A stretch of 64,000 nucleotides of DNA, taken from contig NZ_JZKH01000036.1 of NCBI RefSeq assembly GCF_000961885.1, positions 11,044-75,043 on the forward strand, written 5' to 3'. How positions within the stretch are numbered: the first letter of the stretch is position 1; every line of letters starts with the position of its first letter. Shown here one piece after another: positions 1-7,167 of this stretch. The stretch is from Streptomyces rubellomurinus. GTDB taxonomy: Bacteria; Actinomycetota; Actinomycetes; Streptomycetales; Streptomycetaceae. The notes below the pieces were generated by a model. It was not told where the DNA came from. It worked only from the letters and a program-made list of their open reading frames with translations, and did not search any database. A program made the position numbers and the translations under genes.

Positions 1-1086
1 CAGCCCGCCGGCGGCGATCGTCCGGGGGCCGCCGAACCGGGCGGTGACCCGGTGGGTGGCGTTGGAGGTCAGCAGGTAGCCGAGGCCGATCGCGGTGAAC
101 ACCAGCCCGGCGCCGAGCGCGTCCAGGCCCCGGCCGAGCTGCAGGTGCAGGGCGAGCACCAGGAAGAACGAGCCCTGGCCGAGCACGAAGACGAACTGGG
201 CCAGCAGGCCGGTGCCGAACGCCCGGCTCCGGAACAGCCGGGTGTCGACCAGCGGCGAGCCGCCGGCCCGGGTGGCGCGGTGCTGGTGGGCGGCGAAACC
301 GGCCAGCAGGGCGAGCGAGCCGCCCAGGCAGCACCACGTCCACAGCGGCCAGCCCAGCGCCGGGCCCTGGATCAGCGGCAGCACCAGGCCGGTCAGCGCA
401 CCGGTCACCAGCAGCACGCCGACCGGGTCCAGCCCCGGCCGGTGCGGCGCGCGGGACTCCGGCAGGCAGCGGCGGACCAGTCCCAGGGCGGCCAGGCCGA
501 CCGGAAGGTTGATCAGGAAGCAGCTGCGCCAGCCCAGGCCGAGGACGTCCGCGCGGATCAGCAGCCCGCCGATCAGCTGGCCGAACACCGCGCCGAGCCC
601 CATCGTCAGCCCGTACCGGGCGAACGCCCGCGCCTGCGCCGCGCCGCTGAACGCCGTCCGCAGCATCGCCAGCACCTGCGGGCCCATCAGCGCCGCCGCG
701 AGGCCCTGCGCCACCCGGGCGCCGACCAGCGCCGCCGCGGTGGGGGCGAGGCCGCAGCCCGCGGAGGCGAGCGTGAACAGGGCCAGGCCGAGCCCGAACA
801 CCCGGCGGCGGCCGTACCGGTCGCCCAGGCGGCCGGCGGTGACCAGCCCGGCGGCCAGCGCCAGGCCGAAACCGGCGACCACCCACTGGACGGCGGCCGG
901 GCCGGCGCCCAGGTCCGCCTGGACGGACGGGACGGCGACGTTGACGACGAAGACGTCGAGGGCGGTCATGAAGGTCGCGGTCAGGACCACCGGCAGCAGG
1001 CCCCGAGGGGCGGCGGCCGCGTCGTCCGTCCTGCCTCCCCGGGTGCTCCGGGTGCTCCGGGTGCTTCCGTCGAGGACGGTGCTCAT
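1..1086 (-). CDS. MFS transporter, DHA2 (14-TM) drug-exporter type, truncated by window edge
   Basis: Probable proton-coupled multidrug or metabolite exporter of the inner membrane. Reading the minus strand from the ATG at 1086 gives a continuous frame to the window edge (about 362 residues seen, C-terminus missing). After a short Arg/Thr-rich head come regularly spaced hydrophobic segments. The loop after the second segment carries G-R-L-G-D-R-Y-G-R-R, the classical MFS motif A, and the first segment has the T-x-L-D-x-x-V-V-N-V-A start typical of EmrB/QacA relatives. A GGAGGAG ribosome site precedes the ATG. It lies 120 bp downstream of the SnoaL-like gene on the same strand, so the two are probably co-transcribed. 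Substrate cannot be deduced. Confidence 0.9.
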   Translation of the reverse strand, partial: MSTVLDGSTRSTRSTRGGRTDDAAAAPRGLLPVVLTATFMTALDVFVVNVAVPSVQADLGAGPAAVQWVVAGFGLALAAGLVTAGRLGDRYGRRRVFGLGLALFTLASAGCGLAPTAAALVGARVAQGLAAALMGPQVLAMLRTAFSGAAQARAFARYGLTMGLGAVFGQLIGGLLIRADVLGLGWRSCFLINLPVGLAALGLVRRCLPESRAPHRPGLDPVGVLLVTGALTGLVLPLIQGPALGWPLWTWCCLGGSLALLAGFAAHQHRATRAGGSPLVDTRLFRSRAFGTGLLAQFVFVLGQGSFFLVLALHLQLGRGLDALGAGLVFTAIGLGYLLTSNATHRVTARFGGPRTIAAGGL

Positions 1087-1206
1087 CTCGGGCTCTCCTC
1101 CAGGGGGTTGTGGGGCCGGCCGGTGCGGGGCGGGCGCGGTGCTCGCGCCCGCCCCGCACCGGTACGGATCGCCGGCTCGGCAGGGTGGCCGGCTCGGGGT
1201 CGCCGC

Positions 1207-1596
1207 TCAGGCGCCCGGGACGCGGTCCAGGAAGCCGTACACCGCGCCGATCCGGCCGTCCGGCGTGGCCGTCAGCACGTCGAAGCCGATCACCAGCGGC
1301 TCGGCGTCCGCCGGCGCGTCCGCGGGCCCGAGGTTCCAGGTGAACCGGGCGATGTCGTGGTGCGCGTCCACCGGCCCGAGGGTGAAGCGCATCCCCGGGA
1401 ACTGCGCCTGGGCCGCGCCGATCAGGCCGTCGATCGCGTCCCGGCCGGCCACGGCGGCCAGCGGGTCGGTGTAGCGGCCGTCCTCGGCCCACACCTCGTC
1501 GACCAGCTTGCGGCGGGCGGCCGGGTCGGTCTCGTTCCAGACCGCGAGGTAGCGCTCGGCGAGCTGCTGGAGGGTGGTGGCGGTCAGCTCGGTCAT
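1207..1596 (-). CDS. SnoaL-like / NTF2-fold protein
   Basis: A 129-residue protein of the NTF2-like superfamily (SnoaL-like polyketide cyclase, ketosteroid isomerase fold). The start M-T-E-L-T..LAERYLAVWNETD, then W-A-E-D-G-R-Y-T-D-P-L and a central G-R-D-A-I, are typical of the cone-shaped alpha+beta fold that binds small hydrophobic ligands. No catalytic residue can be assigned with confidence. It has no signal peptide and is probably cytosolic. It is the first gene of a two-gene unit with the exporter and diverges from the large LuxR regulator across about 190 bp, suggesting that the regulator controls both. A GGGAG element sits before the ATG. Confidence 0.85.
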   Translation of the reverse strand: MTELTATTLQQLAERYLAVWNETDPAARRKLVDEVWAEDGRYTDPLAAVAGRDAIDGLIGAAQAQFPGMRFTLGPVDAHHDIARFTWNLGPADAPADAEPLVIGFDVLTATPDGRIGAVYGFLDRVPGA

Positions 1597-1697
1597 GGTC
1601 GACTCCCTTGTCCTGGCGGGTGGTTGTCCGGGTCGCTCCCGGTGCTCACCACGTTAGGGACGGGCCGGTGCGGGCGAATCCGTCACGTATCCGTAGG

Positions 1698-1735
1698 GGG
1701 TGCGTACGTCGGTCCGTACGGGTGCGTAGGTCGGT
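1698..1735. promoter_or_regulatory. Twin 16-bp direct repeats in a divergent promoter region
   Basis: GGGTGCGTACGTCGGT at 1698-1713 recurs with one mismatch at 1720-1735, a 22-bp offset of about two helical turns. The pair sits between the SnoaL-like gene (start 1596) and the LAL regulator (start 1788). Same-face spacing suggests a dimeric or tandem operator. The binding protein is unknown; the adjacent LAL regulator is the natural candidate. Confidence 0.45.
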
Positions 1736-1775
1736 CGGGACCCGTCCTGGCACCCCGCCGCCGGGGCGGCCTGGG

Positions 1776-1787
1776 TAGGGTCGGGGC
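1776..1787 (+). promoter_or_regulatory. Probable leaderless -10 box of the LAL regulator gene
   Basis: TAGGGT at 1776-1781 lies 6 nt before the ATG at 1788, and there is no Shine-Dalgarno sequence. This is the usual geometry of a leaderless actinobacterial transcript starting at the A of ATG. No clear -35 is seen. Confidence 0.5.
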
Positions 1788-4520
1788 ATGCTGTACGGGA
1801 GGGAAGACGAACAGGCCGCCGTGGACGGCCTGTTGGCGGCGGCTCGGGACGGGCGCAGCGGAGTGCTGCTGCTCCGGGGCGAGCCCGGCATCGGCAAGAC
1901 CGCGCTGCTGGACGGTGCGGTCGCGCGGGCCGGGGACGGTTTCCGGGTGATCCGGGCGGCCGGCGTCGAGTACGAGGCCGAACTGCCGTTCGCCGGGCTG
2001 AGCATGCTGCTCGCGCCTGGTCTGGACCGGCTGGCGGCCCTCCCGGGGCCGCAACGGCGGGCGCTGGAGCGGGCGTTCGGCCTGGCCGAGGAGTCCTCGT
2101 CGCCCGCCGACCGGCTCCTCGTCGGCCTCGCCACCCTCGGGCTGCTCGCCGAACTCGCCGCCGACCGGCCGCTGTTGTGCGTGGTCGACGACCTGCAGTG
2201 GGTGGACGGCGCCTCCCTGGACGCCCTGCTGCTCGCGGCCCGCCGCCTCCAGGCCGAGGGCGTCGTGCTGCTACTGGCCGCCCGCACCACCGGCGGCGCG
2301 GCCGACCGGCCGCTCGGACTGCCCGAACTGCACGTCGCCGCCCTGTCCGAGGCCGACGCCACCCGACTGCTGGCCGACCGGGCCGGCCCCGAGCTGCCCG
2401 CCGCCGCCCGGACCGGGCTGCTCGCCCAGGCCGCCGGGAACCCGCTCGCGCTCACCGAACTGCCGCTCACCGCAGAGGCGTTCACGGCCGGCCCGCAGCC
2501 GTCCGGCGGGGTCGGCGCGCTGCCACTCACCAGCCGGCTGCTGATCGCCTTCCACGGCCAGGTCACCGGCCTGCCCGCGGCCACCCAGACCCTGCTGCTG
2601 GTCGCCGCCGTCGAGGAGAGCGGCGATCTGGCCGTCATCCTGCCCGCCGCGGCCACCCTCGGCGTCGACGCCGAACACCTCGCCCCCGCCGAGGAGTTCG
2701 GCCTCGTCACGGTCACCCCCGAGCGCCGGGCCGCCTTCCGGCACCCGCTGCTGCGCGCCGCCGTCCTCCAACGCGCCCCGCACCACCAGCGGCTGGCCGC
2801 GCACCGGGCCGTCGCCGGGGCCCTGCCGGACGGCGACCGCCGGACCTGGCACCTCGCCCTGGCCGCCACCGACCCCGACCCCGACCTGGCCGACGCCCTG
2901 GAGCGGGCCGCCGTCCATGCCGAACGCCGCGGCGGCCGCGGCGGCGCCGCCGCCTACGAGCGCGCCGCCCGGCTCACCCCCGACCGCGAGGGCGCCACCC
3001 GGCGTCTCGTCCTCGCCGCCGAAGCCGCCACCGAGGAAGGCGAGTTGGCCCGGGCCGAAGCGCTCGCCGACGAAGCCGCCGCCCGCACCGACAACGCGTT
3101 CGCGCACGCCCTGCTCGACCAGGTACGGGCCACCGCGCACTTCTGGCGCGGCTCCTACCCGACCGCCCACCGCCTGCTGCTCGACGCCGCCGCCGCGGAC
3201 ATCGACCCGGCGCACGCCGCCCGGATGCTGTTCCAGGCCTTCCACACCGCCTGGTACGCGGGGGAGCAGCCGGTCGCCGCCGTGCTGGACCGGCTCGCCG
3301 CCCTCCCGCTGCCCGAGGACGACCCGCTCGCCCCGCTGGCCCGCCACCTGCCCGCGGCCGTCCTCCCCGCCCTCGGACGGCCGGCCGGGCCCCTCCCGGC
3401 CGTCCGGGAGACCGCCGAGGCCGCCCGCAGGGCCGGCGCGGAGAGCCCCGTCGACCTCGTCCAGCTCTGCGGCGCCACCCTCGTCCTCGGCCGGGACGAG
3501 GAGACCGCCGAACTCGCCGCCGAACTCGTCGCCGAAGCGCGCGCCAAGGGCACCGTCGGCGTCCTGCCCACCCTGCAGTTCTTCCTCGCCGAGGCCGAGC
3601 TCTTCCACGGCCGCCACCAGGACGCCGAGGTCACCGCCACCGAGGCCCTCGCCCTCGCCCGCGACACCGGCCAGCACCAGTGGGTCAGCCAACTCACCGC
3701 CCTGCTCGCCTACCTGGCCGCCCTCGACGGCCGCACCGAGCCCTCCGCCGCGTCCCTGGCCGCCACCGCGCTGACCACCACCGGCCCGCAGACCGCCGCC
3801 CCCGCCGCCGGCCACCCCTGGGCCCACTGGGCCCTCGCCCTGCACGACCTCGGCCAAGGCCGCGCCGGCGCCGCCGCCGACCGCCTGCACACCCTCACCA
3901 CCGGGCCGCACCGCCACCACGTCAGCGCCACCCGGGCCGTCCCCGACCTGGTCGAGGCCGCCGTCCGCCTCGGCACCCCCGAACGCGCCGCCGAACCGTA
4001 CGAACGCTTCGCCCGCTGGACCGCCGCCGCCGACCGCCCCTGGACCGCAGCCCTCCGCCTGCGCTGCCAGGCCCTCCTCGGCCCCGACGAACTCGCCGAA
4101 GCCGCCTACCGCGCCGCCCTCGACCTGCACGCCACCACCAACCGCCCCTTCGAGCAGGCCCGCACCGCCCTCCTCTACGGCGAATGGCTGCGCCGCACCC
4201 GCCGCCGCACCGACGCCCGCCCCCACCTCACCGCCGCCCTGGAGACCTTCGACCGCCTCGCGGCCCACCCCTGGTCCGCCCGCGCCCGCACCGAACTCGC
4301 CGCCACCGGCACCCCCACCATCGCCCCCACGGCCACGTCCTCCCTGACCCCCCTCACCCCGCAGGAACGCCAGATCGCCCGCCTCGCCGCCCAGGGCCTC
4401 ACCAACCGCGACATCGCCGCCCAGCTCTACCTGAGCCCCCGCACCGTCGCCCACCACCTCTACAAGGCCTACCCCAAACTCGGCATCACCTCCCGCACCG
4501 ACCTCCCCGCCACCCTCTGA
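1788..4520 (+). CDS. Large ATP-binding LuxR-family (LAL/MalT-like) transcriptional regulator
   Basis: A 910-residue regulator. Residues 31-38 form a Walker A loop (G-E-P-G-I-G-K-T) and about 129-138 a Walker B (L-C-V-V-D-D-L-Q-W), giving a STAND/AAA-type ATPase module. A long alanine- and arginine-rich helical region, probably TPR-like, follows. The last about 55 residues are a LuxR-type helix-turn-helix (L-T-P-Q-E-R-Q-I-A..L-A-A-Q-G-L-T-N-R-D-I-A). LAL regulators activate transcription after binding an effector and ATP. It is divergent from the SnoaL-like/exporter pair and probably regulates it. The leaderless ATG was chosen because of the TAGGGT box 6 nt upstream. Length is normal for the family (about 900-1000). 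Confidence 0.93.
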   Translation: MLYGREDEQAAVDGLLAAARDGRSGVLLLRGEPGIGKTALLDGAVARAGDGFRVIRAAGVEYEAELPFAGLSMLLAPGLDRLAALPGPQRRALERAFGLAEESSSPADRLLVGLATLGLLAELAADRPLLCVVDDLQWVDGASLDALLLAARRLQAEGVVLLLAARTTGGAADRPLGLPELHVAALSEADATRLLADRAGPELPAAARTGLLAQAAGNPLALTELPLTAEAFTAGPQPSGGVGALPLTSRLLIAFHGQVTGLPAATQTLLLVAAVEESGDLAVILPAAATLGVDAEHLAPAEEFGLVTVTPERRAAFRHPLLRAAVLQRAPHHQRLAAHRAVAGALPDGDRRTWHLALAATDPDPDLADALERAAVHAERRGGRGGAAAYERAARLTPDREGATRRLVLAAEAATEEGELARAEALADEAAARTDNAFAHALLDQVRATAHFWRGSYPTAHRLLLDAAAADIDPAHAARMLFQAFHTAWYAGEQPVAAVLDRLAALPLPEDDPLAPLARHLPAAVLPALGRPAGPLPAVRETAEAARRAGAESPVDLVQLCGATLVLGRDEETAELAAELVAEARAKGTVGVLPTLQFFLAEAELFHGRHQDAEVTATEALALARDTGQHQWVSQLTALLAYLAALDGRTEPSAASLAATALTTTGPQTAAPAAGHPWAHWALALHDLGQGRAGAAADRLHTLTTGPHRHHVSATRAVPDLVEAAVRLGTPERAAEPYERFARWTAAADRPWTAALRLRCQALLGPDELAEAAYRAALDLHATTNRPFEQARTALLYGEWLRRTRRRTDARPHLTAALETFDRLAAHPWSARARTELAATGTPTIAPTATSSLTPLTPQERQIARLAAQGLTNRDIAAQLYLSPRTVAHHLYKAYPKLGITSRTDLPATL

Positions 4521-4645
4521 CCCGCCCGACACGCTCGCCGGCCGGCGGGGCACGGGCAGTGGGCCCGGTCGGCGGGCACGGGCGGTGGGTGGGCTGCTCG
4601 GCCGGGGGCCTGAGGCGTAGTCACTCAGGCGGGCGCGCACAACGA

Positions 4646-4681
4646 CAGAGGGCCTGCCGGATTTCTCCGGCAGGCCCTCTG
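4646..4681 (-). terminator. Hairpin downstream of tRNA-Pro
   Basis: A perfect 15-bp stem (4646-4660 with 4667-4681) closes a 6-nt loop, ATTTCT on the plus strand. It begins 8 bp past the 3' end of tRNA-Pro on the minus strand. There is no U-run, as is common for actinobacterial terminators. It may also stop read-through from the LAL gene. Confidence 0.75.
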
Positions 4682-4688
4682 CACTGGG

Positions 4689-4762
<74 letters not shown>

Positions 4763-4797
4763 GTCTTTCTGTTTGTCGCTCCGTCTCCTTCGCGACG

Positions 4798-4830
4798 AGT
4801 AGAACTCTACCGGACGCTTGCCGAGACACG
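4798..4830 (-). promoter_or_regulatory. Promoter candidate for tRNA-Pro
   Basis: On the minus strand TAGAGT (4809-4804) is a good -10 about 42 nt from the mature tRNA 5' end. A weak TTCGTG lies about 17 nt further upstream. Transcription would start near 4797, giving a leader of about 35 nt to be trimmed by RNase P. Confidence 0.45.
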
Positions 4831-4863
4831 AAATCCGGTTTCGGACCGGCGCCCGGGAGGGGT

Positions 4864-5808
4864 TCAGCGGGGGGCGGCGGTGAGGGTGAGGAGGGTGGCT
4901 TCCGGGGGGCAGGCGAAGCGGATCGGGGTGTAGCGGTTGGTGCCGCAGCCGGCGGAGACGTGGAGGTAGGAGCGGCGGCCGCCGGCGGTGTGGGTGGAGA
5001 GGCCCTTGACCCGGTCGGTGTCGAGGTCGCAGTTGGTGACGAGGGCGCCGTAGAAGGGGATGCAGAGCTGGCCGCCGTGGGTGTGGCCGGCGAGGATCAG
5101 CGGGTAGCGGTCCGCGGTGAAGGCGTCGAGGACGCGCAGGTAGGGCGCGTGGACGACGGCGAGGGAGAGGTCGGCGTCGGCGGAGGGGCCGCCGGAGACG
5201 GCGCTGTAGCGGTCGCGCCGGATGTGCGGGTCGTCGAGGCCGGTGAACTCGAGGTCGAGGCCGCCGATGGTGAGCCGGCCGCGGGCGTTGGTGAGGTCGA
5301 GCCAGCCGGCGGCGTCGAAGCCGTCGCGGAGCTTCTCCCAGGGGTTGTGGACGGCGCCGGTGACGCCGCGGTTGGCGGTGCCGTCCGGGTTGTTCATGCC
5401 GTGGACGCCGCTGCGCATGGCCTTGAGGTAGCGGGCCGGGTTCTTGGGGGCGGGGCCGTAGTAGTCGTTGGACCCGAAGACGTAGACGCCGGGGAAGTCC
5501 ATCAGGGGCCCGAGGGCGTCGAGGGTGGCGGGGACGCCGAGCGGGTCGGAGAGGTTGTCGCCGGTGTTGACCACGAGGTCGGGGCGCAGTCCGGCGAGGC
5601 TCTGCAGCCAGCGCTGCTTCTTGCCCTGCCCGCTCACCATGTGGATGTCGGAGACCTGCAGGATCCGGATCGGCCGGGCGCCGTGCGGGAGGACGGGGAC
5701 CTCGACCCGGCGGAGTCGGAAGGATCGGACCTCGTACCCGACGGAGTAGGCGAGGCAGGCGGCGCCGGCGGCGGCGACACCGAGGGGAACGGAGTACAGC
5801 GGTCGCAT
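4864..5808 (-). CDS. Metallophosphoesterase, membrane-anchored
   Basis: A 314-residue calcineurin-like phosphoesterase of the YkuE/YaeI type. Residues about 5-25 are a single hydrophobic segment, so the enzyme is probably anchored with its catalytic domain outside. The metal-binding motifs follow in order: D-I-H, G-D-N, a G-S-N-D variant of GNHD, a mid-protein V-V-H, and G-H-T-H-G-G-Q near the C-terminus. The family hydrolyses phosphomonoesters or diesters with a two-metal centre; related B. subtilis YkuE is a Tat-exported cell-wall-associated enzyme, but the substrate here is unknown. It starts 24 bp after the CGNR regulator gene on the same strand and is probably co-transcribed with it. A GGAG lies just upstream of the ATG. 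Confidence 0.93.
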   Translation of the reverse strand: MRPLYSVPLGVAAAGAACLAYSVGYEVRSFRLRRVEVPVLPHGARPIRILQVSDIHMVSGQGKKQRWLQSLAGLRPDLVVNTGDNLSDPLGVPATLDALGPLMDFPGVYVFGSNDYYGPAPKNPARYLKAMRSGVHGMNNPDGTANRGVTGAVHNPWEKLRDGFDAAGWLDLTNARGRLTIGGLDLEFTGLDDPHIRRDRYSAVSGGPSADADLSLAVVHAPYLRVLDAFTADRYPLILAGHTHGGQLCIPFYGALVTNCDLDTDRVKGLSTHTAGGRRSYLHVSAGCGTNRYTPIRFACPPEATLLTLTAAPR

Positions 5809-5832
5809 CGCTCCATGCTCTCAGACGGTGGA

Positions 5833-6465
5833 TCAGCTGGTGAACGAGGGCGAGCCGGGTGCGGGCGCCGGTTCCGGCTCCCGCCGGGCGCGCAGGGCCC
5901 GGACCTTGTGCCGGTTGCCGCAGCGTTCCATGGAGCACCAGCGGCGCCGTCCGGGCCGGGAGGTGTCGACGAAGACCAGCTGGCAGTTGTGCGCCCCGCA
6001 CTCCCGCACCCGGTCCGCGTACGGGCCGGTGAGCAGGGCGATGGCGTCCCGGGCGAGGGTGGAGGCGAGCTGCGCGCCATCGGCGGGCAGGGGGGCCGCC
6101 GGGGTGCCGTCCGGGGCGATCCTGGGGACGAGCGGGGGGTGTTCGGCGGCCCGGTTGAGCACGGCGTAGTCGGCCGGGTCGCCGGGGATGCCGTGGGCCC
6201 GGGCGGCGGCGAGCCGCCACAGGGCGTCGCGCAGGGTGCGGGCGGCGGCGAGCTGGTCGGCGGTGATCCGGACGGCGCCGGCGGGCAGTCGGAGGCGGGA
6301 CCGGGGGAGCCAGGCGGCGAGGTCGGACGGCTGGTGCAGCACCTCGTAGCGGGCGTACTCGCCGGGGCCGCCGGTGGTGAGGAGTTCGAGGCAGAGCGCG
6401 CCGGGGTCGAAGTGGAAGCTGGTGCCGGCGGGGGTGGTGAGGAGCAGGCCTGCCGCGTCGGTCAT
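5833..6465 (-). CDS. CGNR zinc-finger / ABATE-domain putative stress-responsive regulator
   Basis: A 210-residue protein of the CGNR family. The N-terminal about 150 residues match the ABATE-like ligand-binding region, and the C-terminal C-G-A-H-N-C...W-C-S-M-E-R-C-G-N-R is the zinc finger that names the family, followed by an Arg-rich tail. Such proteins are predicted DNA-binding regulators. There is no Shine-Dalgarno; TACCGT lies 6 nt upstream of the ATG, consistent with a leaderless message. A palindrome GTAACC-N9-GGTTAC (6466-6486) covers that box and abuts the start codon, which suggests autorepression. It is followed by the metallophosphoesterase gene after 24 bp. Confidence 0.9.
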   Translation of the reverse strand: MTDAAGLLLTTPAGTSFHFDPGALCLELLTTGGPGEYARYEVLHQPSDLAAWLPRSRLRLPAGAVRITADQLAAARTLRDALWRLAAARAHGIPGDPADYAVLNRAAEHPPLVPRIAPDGTPAAPLPADGAQLASTLARDAIALLTGPYADRVRECGAHNCQLVFVDTSRPGRRRWCSMERCGNRHKVRALRARREPEPAPAPGSPSFTS

Positions 6466-6486
6466 GTAACCACGGTAAGCGGTTAC
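6466..6486. promoter_or_regulatory. Palindromic operator candidate over the CGNR gene promoter
   Basis: GTAACC (6466-6471) and GGTTAC (6481-6486) form a perfect inverted repeat with 9-bp spacing. On the minus strand the arms bracket the leaderless -10 TACCGT (6477-6472). Binding here would block initiation. Confidence 0.5.
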
Positions 6487-6570
6487 CGGGTGCCCGTGAC
6501 CAGGGCCTCCGGATCCGCTCCTCGCGATATTGCCGGGCGACCGGTCGCCGCAGGTGGGAGACTCGGGGCC

Positions 6571-7026
6571 ATGACCACGCTCAAGGAGCAGCTGCAGGAG
6601 GACCTCACGGCTGCCATCAGGGACCGGGACGAGCTGCGCTCGTCCACCATCCGGCTCACGCTGGCCGCCGTCACGAGCGAGGAGGTGGCGGGCAAGTCGA
6701 AGCGCGAGCTGTCCGACGCCGACGTGCTCAAGGTGATCGGTCGCGAGGCGAAGAAGCGCCGGGAGGCGGCCGAGGCCTTCGGCTCCGCGGGCCGGGCCGA
6801 GCAGGCCGCCCGGGAGCTCGCGGAGGGCGAGGTGCTGGCGGGCTACCTGCCCAAGCAGCTCTCCGGCGAGGAGCTGACCGCGATCGTCGCCGCCGCCGTG
6901 GCCGAGAGCGGGGCGACCGGCCCGCAGGGGATGGGCGCCGTGATGAAGCTGGTGAAGCCGAAGGTGGACGGGCTGGCCGAGGGCGGCCGGGTCGCCGCCG
7001 CGGTGAAGGCCGCCCTGGCGGGCTGA
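6571..7026 (+). CDS. YqeY/GatB-like domain protein
   Basis: A 151-residue stand-alone YqeY-family protein. It is all-helical and charged at the N-terminus (M-T-T-L-K-E-Q-L-Q-E-D-L), with the family segments V-I-G-R-E-A-K-K-R-R-E-A, L-P-K-Q-L-S and G-P-Q-G-M-G-A-V-M-K-L-V-K-P-K-V-D-G. YqeY resembles the C-terminal tRNA-binding domain of the amidotransferase subunit GatB; its role is not settled. Cytosolic. The start is 105 bp from the divergent CGNR gene. A weak GAGACT box lies 7 nt before the ATG, so leaderless translation is possible. It is convergent with the penicillin-binding protein gene, with a strong shared terminator between them. Confidence 0.93.
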   Translation: MTTLKEQLQEDLTAAIRDRDELRSSTIRLTLAAVTSEEVAGKSKRELSDADVLKVIGREAKKRREAAEAFGSAGRAEQAARELAEGEVLAGYLPKQLSGEELTAIVAAAVAESGATGPQGMGAVMKLVKPKVDGLAEGGRVAAAVKAALAG

Positions 7027-7069
7027 TTCCGGCCCGGACGAGTGCCCGTGAGGGCGTGAACGCGAACGG

Positions 7070-7109
7070 AAGGGGCGCTTCCCGAGAGTCCACTCGGGAA
7101 GCGCCCCTT
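7070..7109. terminator. Bidirectional terminator hairpin
   Basis: A perfect 17-bp stem (7070-7086 with 7093-7109) and 6-nt loop AGTCCA lie between the convergent yqeY-like and penicillin-binding protein genes. Confidence 0.9.
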
Positions 7110-7167
7110 CACGTGCGCCCAGGGCTCAGGGCCCAGGGCCAGGGCTCAGGGCCCGCGGCCGCCGGCG

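Noticed and set aside
1..4520. A biosynthetic gene cluster suggested by a LAL regulator, a SnoaL-like protein and an exporter
   Set aside because: No PKS, NRPS, terpene or tailoring genes are in view. SnoaL-like proteins are common outside clusters. A cluster beyond the left edge cannot be excluded.
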